From: Candidatus Thorarchaeota archaeon
Lineage (GTDB): Archaea; Asgardarchaeota; Thorarchaeia; Thorarchaeales; Thorarchaeaceae
DNA: 12,729 bases
Assembly: GCA_016841005.1 (NCBI GenBank)
Contig: JAEORG010000049.1
Span: 1-12,729 of the forward strand
Direction of reading: 5' to 3'
In this document: piece by piece, positions 5,572 to 11,378 of the stretch
Layout: the number at the start of each line of letters is the position of its first letter
Numbering within the stretch: the stretch's first letter is position 1
Made by a program: the position numbers and the translations under genes
The notes under the pieces: generated by a model
Database searches by the model: none
What the model was told of the DNA's origin: nothing
The model's input: only the letters and a program-made list of their open reading frames with translations

Positions 5572-7521
5572 TCATCCATAATCAAAACCACCAAAGCTTG
5601 GTCTAGACCTGACTTGCATAATCACTATGACAATGACTACTAAAGCGATTATACCTCCCAAACTTAGTCCAAGGATGAGCATAAGTGAGTCAGTTTCTAG
5701 AGGGGTGAATACTGGTGTTGTTATGCTTGTTGTTGTAGTTGTTGATGTTGTAGTGGTTTCAGTAGTTGTTGTGGGTTCGGTTGTAGTTGTATCTTCTGAA
5801 AAGAAATCATTGTAGTTCTGTTCTATCTGTGAATCAGATAAACTACTGTTGTATATTCTCAATTCATCAATGTATCCTCCAAAGAAATCAGATCTAGTAG
5901 TTTCACTATCAATATCTGTTCCAAGATAAACAGTCTCCAACACATCAGTACGTAAATCAGGAGCCCCTGAGAAAGCTTGGATAAACGATCCATTCACATA
6001 CAGATTCATCGTGTCATCTGTACGTAGTACGATTGTGAAGACCATCCATTCATCGAGGGGTAATACATGAGTGAAATCATATGCAACATCATAACCTGTA
6101 TCACGCATTATTGCTACACGAACTTTATCATCTACAGGAATTTCTGATGGGACCACAACTAGGATATTGTCTGTATTCACATTAGGTTGAGACCGGTCTG
6201 AGTCCATCATGAGAAGTGTACTCCCTCTTGAAGTTCCTCGAGTTGTCATTTTGATTAGTCCCTCAATGGTGAATTCACTCGTCATAGTTTCAAAGGAAGG
6301 AGAATCAGGTATAGTGACATAGTCATTTACACCATCAAAGTAGAGAGCTCCACTGCCGACACCTTCCGTCCATGAGGGACCATTAATTGAGCCTTCATTT
6401 CCATTTCCTGTTGAATCAAGAATCTCATATCCTGTTCCTTCCTCAAATGAATAGGATGCTACTAAGGATGATAGCCCATATGTCGCCTCATATCCCCATA
6501 TGCCATGAGAGGGTTCTGAGGTAACGAATTTTCTCACGAACACCCAATCTATGGAAACATCAGTAGTTGTTTCCCTAGCGCTAAAACACACTCCCATGTT
6601 ATCATCAGGCACTGTAGATGTTATTGTTTCTTGTAGAACGTCATTCTCCCAGAATCGCACACTTGAACCACTTATCCAACCAAGTGCAAGGTTAGTGTAG
6701 GATGAAATTGATGAAATTCTACTAGTGGTCGTCGAAGAACCATCGTGATAGACATAGTATCTTTTTCCTGCGTTGTCTCTTCTCCAACCAGCCTCCGATC
6801 GGTCTGAACCTTGATAATTGCCAGTTGCTGTTCGGTCATCAATACCGAATTGAATGTAGGGTGACTCATCCCAACTAGCATATGCATGAACTGCGATATT
6901 GTTAGACCACTGATTGATGGTGCCTATCTGTTCCCAGGCACCAGAACCACCTGTTATTGTCAGTACAGAACTACTAACAGTATAACTACCACCTGGAGCC
7001 CATTCATTCCAATCTCCAGAGAGAGATGTACCTAAGAAATCATCAAAGAAAAGAAAAGTGCTACTTGCATCAGAAGTTGTTGTTGCACTAGGATTCCCAT
7101 AGTAGATGTAGATATTCTGCGTCGTTGTTAGGCTATCAGCCACTTCTACCCAGAAGATTCCATCTGTGTCATCTTCTAGCCAATAGTCAAGCTCTGTGGA
7201 CTCATCACCTGAAACGAATCTGATGTCACCAAAATTTGATTTGCATTTAGTTCCTACAAAGACGTTCTCTCCATTGTCAAGACCCAAGGAACGATGAACC
7301 TGAATTCTGACTTGGTAGTTGTTGCCCGCTCCTGCAGCACCCTCGATAACGTGAAGTTTTCTGTATTGCCATCCTAAAAGCCAATCACCAGATTGACTTA
7401 ATCCGTTGACTTGGTCAATGCCCATTTCTTCCATTGAAGTGGAGAAGAGAGGAAAAGGCGCAAGTAAAGCAAGAAGAAATACTACTGAAATGAACTGGAA
7501 ATTACGTAACACGCCCTGCAC
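5572..7521 (-). CDS. DUF2341 and LamG surface protein with Thr-rich stalk and C-terminal anchor
   Basis: A 649-residue exported protein. A signal peptide (residues 1-28) is followed by a DUF2341 domain (about 50-160; WQYRKLHV at its start, NIYIYYGNP near its end), then a second beta-rich region (about 165-345). A LamG/concanavalin A-like lectin domain (about 352-570) begins VASYSFEEGTG and ends YIDELRIYNSSLS. A Thr-rich stalk (about 577-602), a membrane helix (about 612-637) and a short cytoplasmic tail RPSFGGFDYG close the protein. DUF2341 and LamG commonly occur together in archaeal and bacterial surface proteins that bind glycans or other cells. The start is GTG at 7521: no Shine-Dalgarno is present, but TTAATATC lies 29 nt upstream, fitting a leaderless message. 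Many Asn-x-Ser/Thr sites allow N-glycosylation and the stalk could be O-glycosylated. Confidence 0.9.
   Translation of the reverse strand: MQGVLRNFQFISVVFLLALLAPFPLFSTSMEEMGIDQVNGLSQSGDWLLGWQYRKLHVIEGAAGAGNNYQVRIQVHRSLGLDNGENVFVGTKCKSNFGDIRFVSGDESTELDYWLEDDTDGIFWVEVADSLTTTQNIYIYYGNPSATTTSDASSTFLFFDDFLGTSLSGDWNEWAPGGSYTVSSSVLTITGGSGAWEQIGTINQWSNNIAVHAYASWDESPYIQFGIDDRTATGNYQGSDRSEAGWRRDNAGKRYYVYHDGSSTTTSRISSISSYTNLALGWISGSSVRFWENDVLQETITSTVPDDNMGVCFSARETTTDVSIDWVFVRKFVTSEPSHGIWGYEATYGLSSLVASYSFEEGTGYEILDSTGNGNEGSINGPSWTEGVGSGALYFDGVNDYVTIPDSPSFETMTSEFTIEGLIKMTTRGTSRGSTLLMMDSDRSQPNVNTDNILVVVPSEIPVDDKVRVAIMRDTGYDVAYDFTHVLPLDEWMVFTIVLRTDDTMNLYVNGSFIQAFSGAPDLRTDVLETVYLGTDIDSETTRSDFFGGYIDELRIYNSSLSDSQIEQNYNDFFSEDTTTTEPTTTTETTTTSTTTTTSITTPVFTPLETDSLMLILGLSLGGIIALVVIVIVIMQVRSRPSFGGFDYG
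5715..5795. repeat. low-complexity GTTGTTGTAG-type tract encoding the Thr stalk
   Basis: On the plus strand this is a run of GTT/GTA/GTG triplets; on the coding strand these are AAC/TAC/CAC-type frames read as ACN codons giving runs of Thr interrupted by Glu, Pro and Ser. Such tracts change length easily by slippage. Confidence 0.7.
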
Positions 7522-7546
7522 CTGAATGATATGAGTACCGTTAGAA

Positions 7547-7554
7547 GATATTAA
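7547..7554 (-). promoter_or_regulatory. TATA-like box for the DUF2341/LamG gene
   Basis: Minus-strand TTAATATC centred about 29 nt upstream of the GTG start at 7521. The spacing and the missing Shine-Dalgarno support a leaderless transcript. Confidence 0.45.
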
Positions 7555-7583
7555 TCATCCTGAATCATTCACCTTCATGAGAT

Positions 7584-8051
7584 TCAGAGTTGTTTCCCCA
7601 TCCATATGTGATACCCCCATGGTGTTTTGTCTTTCTTGAAAGTCCTGAAACCATGTTTTTCATAGAAACTCACAGCCCAATGAACCTCGCTATCCGTTTC
7701 TAAATGTAGATTCTGATAATTTCGTTCTCTCGCAATCCCTTCTAAGAATTCCATCAATTTAGAGCCAATTCCTTTTCTCTGGAACGGGGATTTAACATAC
7801 ATCACAGGAATCCATGCTGTTTCGTCATCTCTTGAAGCAAATGATCCAACTGCGATTATTTCATTATTCTCTCTTAGCACATAGAAATCCATGAATGTGG
7901 TCATTTGGGAGAATTGTTCCTGTGTTAGAAAGGGCTCTTTGTAATGTTCTTCAGGGATAATATCACTCCACATCTCTCGGTTAAGGATGTTTATGAGAGA
8001 GAGAATTTCATCAAAATCCTCTTCATCTGACAATTCAAATTCGATTTGCAT
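7584..8051 (-). CDS. GNAT-family N-acetyltransferase
   Basis: A 155-residue GNAT acetyltransferase. The N-terminal strand and helix are IEFELSDEEDFDEILSLI. The acetyl-CoA loop is MYVKSPFQRKGIGSKLMEF (Q91-R-K-G-I-G96), followed by LHLETD and the typical SFYEKHGFRTF segment near residues 128-138, in which the Tyr is the usual general acid. The substrate is unknown. The start is ATG at 8051, with TTGAGGGAGA just upstream, so the ribosome binding site is purine-rich but close. It lies upstream of the surface protein gene on the same strand with a 62-nt gap that contains that gene's own TATA box, so the two are probably separate units. The long leader contains paired inverted repeats that could affect this gene. 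Confidence 0.88.
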   Translation of the reverse strand: MQIEFELSDEEDFDEILSLINILNREMWSDIIPEEHYKEPFLTQEQFSQMTTFMDFYVLRENNEIIAVGSFASRDDETAWIPVMYVKSPFQRKGIGSKLMEFLEGIARERNYQNLHLETDSEVHWAVSFYEKHGFRTFKKDKTPWGYHIWMGKQL

Positions 8052-8094
8052 TCTCCCTCAATCCGCATTACCAATAACTCATGTTGAATAAGAA

Positions 8095-8127
8095 TCCTTT
8101 CAGAAAGTCGTAAAAATCGTGAAAGGA
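8095..8127. repeat. 8-bp inverted repeat overlapping the main hairpin
   Basis: TCCTTTCA (8095-8102) pairs with TGAAAGGA (8120-8127) across a 17-nt loop. The right arm shares GGA with the left arm of the 8125-8168 stem, so the two stems cannot both form completely. Confidence 0.5.
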
Positions 8128-8168
8128 CCCACCCCCGAGGTCGAGGGAGGCAGGCAAGGGGTGGGTCC
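8125..8168. repeat. GC-rich perfect 11-bp inverted repeat (hairpin)
   Basis: GGACCCACCCC (8125-8135) is exactly complementary to GGGGTGGGTCC (8158-8168), with a 22-nt purine-rich loop. In minus-strand RNA the stem is followed by UUUCACGAUUUUU, a terminator-like U-rich stretch. In plus-strand RNA it is followed by GAGGAAGGAAUAAG. The GC content stands out sharply from the AT-rich surroundings, a sign of selected RNA structure in AT-rich archaea. It could be a structured leader element for the GNAT gene, the terminator of a small minus-strand RNA, or a small RNA itself. Confidence 0.6.
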
Positions 8169-8387
8169 GAGGAAGGAATAAGCATCAGACAGAGAGCATG
8201 TTGCTCCCTTTCAAAATGAAGTATAGATTTGTAGAATATAAGCTCCTGATGCAAATTCTTGGCAGGAATGTGAAGAAATATTGAACCTTAGTAGCATTAC
8301 TGTCATAGCCAGAATCAAGTCATGAATAGCAACATCCTAATTAGGGGCTAGCTAAGTCCGGTTTCTTGAATTTCAGAGGCGTTCCCC

Positions 8388-9389
8388 ATGACCAGCTCCA
8401 GAATTGGTATTGTCGGTACAGGAAATATGGGTCGTATTCATGCACGAGTACTTGCTAGCATGCGATTATTATGTGGTGTGGCAGACCTCAATCTCGATGC
8501 TGCCAAGAGTATTGCTGATGTATATGGAGTCGAAGCATTCGAAGACTACCACACATTGATTGATCAAGCATCATTAGATGCGATAATCATCTCAACTCCA
8601 ACTTCTACCCATGCAAGTATTGCAGAAGATATTGCTAAATCTCATAATTCAATCAAGGCGATTCTTATTGAGAAACCACTCGCAAGCACGCTTAAAGATG
8701 CAGAACAGGTCGTTAAGACTCTTAGAAGTAAGAATGTAGCCGGAGTTGTATCACATTCCGAGATTTACAATCCAGTTGTCGGGCGTGCGTTAGAGCTAAT
8801 TCGTGAGGGAGCTATTGGCACTCCGAGAAATATTATTCATGACCGCCGCGGTTTTGTACAACCTTCTCGAATCCCATCATTAGGAGATGTGTTTGAGGAT
8901 ATCGGAGTTCACGATTTTGATATAATGACTAGAATTAGTAGTGGACCTGCAAAACTCTACGCGCAATGTAGCTCTGTGAACGGTATCTTCAACGCAGGAA
9001 CTGTCCTTGTGAAGTTCAAGAGCGATTCTGAACACTTCTTCCATCTCTCTAGACAATATGCAGGAAGAGCGCGAACCATGGATGTTTCAGGCACAAAAGG
9101 AGCACTGACTCTTGACCTCTTTGGGCAAATTATCAAAGTAAAGGACTTAGATCAAGAGCCTATGGCAGAAGATAGAACAATACGTCTACCAGAGAGAGGA
9201 GCTACAATCAAGGTATATGGCGAACCAATTCGTGAAGTTGTCACAGACTTTGTGAATGTTATTGAAACAGGGTCAAAACCACTTGTTGGATTGGATGATG
9301 GTATTGCAGCTCTCAAGGTGGTTGAAGCTGCTCGTGAGAGTGCAAAGACAAGCAAAACGGTTGATATCGTGATTGAACCTAGACAATAG
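8388..9389 (+). CDS. Gfo/Idh/MocA-family NAD(P)-dependent oxidoreductase
   Basis: A 333-residue cytosolic dehydrogenase of usual family length. The Rossmann start is RIGIVGTGNMGRIHAR (GxGxxG at residues 10-15). IIISTPTSTH is followed by the signature EKP (residues 95-97), in which the Lys is catalytic. The C-terminal substrate domain contains EDIGVHDFDIM (residues 170-180), with His175 and nearby Asp as the usual catalytic pair. The family oxidises or reduces sugars, inositols and nucleotide sugars. The overall pattern would fit a nucleotide-sugar 3-dehydrogenase, but the substrate is not fixed by what I see. ATG at 8388 has a weak CAGAGG site about 11 nt upstream. It converges on the methylthiotransferase gene; their 3' ends overlap by 11 bp. 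Confidence 0.9.
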   Translation: MTSSRIGIVGTGNMGRIHARVLASMRLLCGVADLNLDAAKSIADVYGVEAFEDYHTLIDQASLDAIIISTPTSTHASIAEDIAKSHNSIKAILIEKPLASTLKDAEQVVKTLRSKNVAGVVSHSEIYNPVVGRALELIREGAIGTPRNIIHDRRGFVQPSRIPSLGDVFEDIGVHDFDIMTRISSGPAKLYAQCSSVNGIFNAGTVLVKFKSDSEHFFHLSRQYAGRARTMDVSGTKGALTLDLFGQIIKVKDLDQEPMAEDRTIRLPERGATIKVYGEPIREVVTDFVNVIETGSKPLVGLDDGIAALKVVEAARESAKTSKTVDIVIEPRQ

Positions 9390-10665
9390 AGCCAGTTAGA
9401 TGGGTCCTTCCGGCTGCGGTAATTCGCACCGTAACGAGATCTCCAATTGTAGCTTTATCGTTTATGATGACTGGTTTGTACGAGGGTGTTCTTCCTAGAA
9501 GACCTCCATGTGTGGCAGGATTTGTGACTAACACAGGGCCTTGCCACTCAAGCCACCCTTTATTCTTCTTTGTGATGATATCAGTCACAAGTGAAGATAA
9601 CTGACGACTTCGCTCTTTTTTGATGTCAGTTTTAACCTTGTTCTGAGCTTTCGAGGCTCTTGTCCCAGGGCGATCCCCATATTTTGAAACATTGATTACT
9701 CCAGGTTTCAATTCTTGAATGATATCCAGAGTTGCGTTGAAGTCTTCATCAGTTTCACCAGGGAACCCTACTATGATATCCGTAGCAATCGTTGCATCTG
9801 GAAACTGATTGGTTATTTCTGATACGATAAATTTCCACTCATCAACACTATACTTTCGATTCATTGATTGAAGAATTCGGTCAGAACCTGATTGTAGTGG
9901 GACATGGAAGAAGCGGAAAAATCTCTCAGATTTCATAGCGCCTAGGAGCTCTTGGAGATTATCCATCACGAGGTTGGGATTGAACATCCCAAGTCTGAAT
10001 CTATGAGTTCCTTCAACATTAGATACCTGAGAGAGTAGATGAGAGAGTTTCTCATTTGAATCAATACCAAATGCTCCTGCATCCTGGGCGGTCAATCGTA
10101 TCTCTTTGTATCCTGTATGAATACAACGTTTTACGACACTAAGGATATCGTCAATACTATAGCTCTTAACATCAGAACGAGCAAATTTCACCGCGCAATA
10201 CGCGCAATCTCCGACACATCCCTCACAGATGGGGATGGTACAAATAACAGAACTAGGTGGACCTTCATAATATTGAAGCTTGGGGGACTGATCAGAGTCC
10301 AAGTGTACTATCCCTCGTTCTCCCGCAAGGACCCGCTCATAGACTGAGCCCAATGAATCTAATGATTGCGGACCAAGAATTGCAGCGAATCGAGGATGGG
10401 CTCTGCGAACTCTTTTGAGAGATATTCGTGGTAAACAACCGGTAACAATGACAGGAATCGTTCCATCTGCCAATTCTTCTAATCTATGGATAATCTTGTC
10501 CTCTGTGGGTTCTTTGACCCCACAGGTGTTTAGAATGATTATCTCTGACTCTGCGACTGCATCAGCACGCTCAGCACCTAATTGATGAAGACGCCCTACT
10601 ATCAAATCAGAGTCAGCCATATTCAAGCTGCAACCATACGTTTCAAGGTAAAACTTGGTTGACAT
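9379..10665 (-). CDS. tRNA methylthiotransferase, archaeal/eukaryotic CDKAL1 type
   Basis: A 428-residue radical-SAM enzyme of the MiaB/CDKAL1 group, which in archaea and eukaryotes adds a methylthio group to threonylcarbamoyladenosine at tRNA position 37. The N-terminal UPF0004 domain carries the auxiliary-cluster cysteines C12 (ETYGC), C48 (NTCGVKEPTEDK) and C77 (TGCLPR). The radical-SAM triad is C150-x3-C154-x2-C157 (CVGDCAYC). GFPGETDEDF and SKYGDRPGTRA are typical of the catalytic barrel, and residues 366-428 form a TRAM RNA-binding domain. The archaeal/eukaryotic type is inferred from NTCGVK and the short linker. It is the last gene of the gcvPB operon, starting 5 nt after the MoaD-like gene, whose final Gly-Gly codons (GGTGGT) can serve as its ribosome binding site. 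Confidence 0.92.
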   Translation of the reverse strand: MSTKFYLETYGCSLNMADSDLIVGRLHQLGAERADAVAESEIIILNTCGVKEPTEDKIIHRLEELADGTIPVIVTGCLPRISLKRVRRAHPRFAAILGPQSLDSLGSVYERVLAGERGIVHLDSDQSPKLQYYEGPPSSVICTIPICEGCVGDCAYCAVKFARSDVKSYSIDDILSVVKRCIHTGYKEIRLTAQDAGAFGIDSNEKLSHLLSQVSNVEGTHRFRLGMFNPNLVMDNLQELLGAMKSERFFRFFHVPLQSGSDRILQSMNRKYSVDEWKFIVSEITNQFPDATIATDIIVGFPGETDEDFNATLDIIQELKPGVINVSKYGDRPGTRASKAQNKVKTDIKKERSRQLSSLVTDIITKKNKGWLEWQGPVLVTNPATHGGLLGRTPSYKPVIINDKATIGDLVTVRITAAGRTHLTGSIV

Positions 10666-10670
10666 CTCAT

Positions 10671-10985
10671 CTAACCACCTTGAACATGTGGGAGAATGGC
10701 TACCTCGTCATTCTCATGTACAGGGATATCTACTCCTCCAAGAGTACTAACATCTTTCATATTCAACAAGATGATAAGATTTCCACTGATTTTTTCTCCA
10801 TCAAGAATTAGCTGTCTGGCTGCATTTCCCCATTCTTCAATTACTCTTTGGACGACCTGTCGTACGGTTGATTCCTCATCTACTTCCAAATCTATGACTG
10901 CCTCTCCTATTAATCTCCTGAGAGGGCCAAACGATTTGAACTTCACATGCACTTGGAAAACCCACTCGACTGCAGGTGTATACAT
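10671..10985 (-). CDS. MoaD/ThiS-like ubiquitin-fold protein ending in Gly-Gly
   Basis: A 104-residue beta-grasp protein. HVKFKSFGPLRRLIG matches the first strand and helix of MoaD-type proteins. STVRQVVQRVIEEW is the central helix, GNLIILLNMKDV and IPVHENDEVAILPHV follow, and the chain ends in Gly-Gly. This free C-terminal diglycine is the adenylation/thiocarboxylate site of sulfur carriers and the conjugation site of archaeal SAMP modifiers. It could supply molybdopterin sulfur, thiolate tRNA, or be a protein modifier. The start is ATG at 10985, which overlaps the stop of the upstream gene by 1 nt (TAATG), so translation is probably coupled. Internal GTG codons at residues 12 and 14 would give a shorter N-terminus more like classic MoaD. 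No activating E1-like gene is in the window. Confidence 0.85.
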   Translation of the reverse strand: MYTPAVEWVFQVHVKFKSFGPLRRLIGEAVIDLEVDEESTVRQVVQRVIEEWGNAARQLILDGEKISGNLIILLNMKDVSTLGGVDIPVHENDEVAILPHVQGG

Positions 10986-11356
10986 TATTCATTCTTTTGA
11001 TAGTACGCAATCATTTCGGATACCATGGAATCTACTTCATTCACTATAGCAACAATCTGCTCTTTGGTGGCATCAGCAATATGAATCCCAACTATCACAG
11101 CAGTGGGTATTGAGAGAGCTTTGCAGATAGCCTCCGCAGCTGAATTAGCAACAACATAGTCTTTGTGTCCAGGGACCGTAATTGTGTTGACACTCACTGT
11201 CATTGCATCATGATAATGACTCTGTGTTGGGTATGCGAGAGCAACCCCACCAATGTGATGAGCATCGCCTCCATAGATTGTAACCTGAAGATCAGTTCCA
11301 ATCTTTTCATGCGATAAAACAAGGGGGATTGAGTCAATAGTTCGCTCTATCTTCAA
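10985..11356 (-). CDS. LpdD-like domain protein (gallate decarboxylase subunit D-like)
   Basis: A 123-residue protein resembling the small LpdD-type domain, known from gallate decarboxylase operons and linked there to prenylated flavin. Family marks visible are LQVTIYGGDAHHIGGVALAYP (residues 23-43), VPGHKDYVVANSAAEAICKAL (61-81) and VIVGIHIADATKEQI (87-101). No decarboxylase (UbiD-type) gene is nearby, so the role here is open. TTG at 11356 is preceded by GGGAGGAGG about 7 nt upstream, a strong ribosome binding site that justifies the non-ATG start. It is the second gene of the operon, 21 nt after gcvPB and overlapping the MoaD-like start by 1 nt. The identification rests on motif resemblance recalled without a search. 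Confidence 0.65.
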   Translation of the reverse strand: MKIERTIDSIPLVLSHEKIGTDLQVTIYGGDAHHIGGVALAYPTQSHYHDAMTVSVNTITVPGHKDYVVANSAAEAICKALSIPTAVIVGIHIADATKEQIVAIVNEVDSMVSEMIAYYQKNE

Positions 11357-11378
11357 TCTGATTCCTCCTCCCTAGTAT
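11345..11378 (-). promoter_or_regulatory. strong ribosome binding site deciding a TTG start
   Basis: In the 21-nt gap between gcvPB and the LpdD-like gene, GGGAGGAGG lies just ahead of TTG at 11356. Its strength, and the lack of an in-frame ATG, support initiation at TTG. Confidence 0.6.

Larger units (their letters stand above)
8052..8387. other. 336-bp intergenic region between divergent genes
   Basis: No convincing protein gene or tRNA is seen. It holds the 5' leader of the GNAT gene (left), a GC-rich perfect inverted repeat (8125-8168), an overlapping weaker stem (8095-8127), a third inverted repeat (GCATCAG at 8182-8188 with CTGATGC at 8246-8252) and, on the right, a weak promoter/ribosome site for the oxidoreductase (CTAATTAG near 8338 and CAGAGG near 8372). 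An open minus-strand frame crossing it (7991-8254) overlaps the GNAT gene and has no protein-like character. Confidence 0.6.

Noticed and set aside
7991..8254. 87-residue minus-strand open frame in the divergent spacer
   Set aside because: It overlaps the start of the GNAT gene in another frame, runs through the GC-rich hairpin and shows no protein-like composition or ribosome site.
8120..8260. Possible SRP RNA or RNase P RNA, suggested by GTCCGAGGAAGGAATAAGC
   Set aside because: It only partly resembles the SRP helix 8 loop, lacks the opposing GTCAGG strand, and the GTCC is already paired in the perfect inverted repeat. RNase P core motifs were not found.
10696..11049. 117-residue plus-strand open frame
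   Set aside because: It is fully antisense to the MoaD-like and LpdD-like genes, whose frames show clear family motifs.
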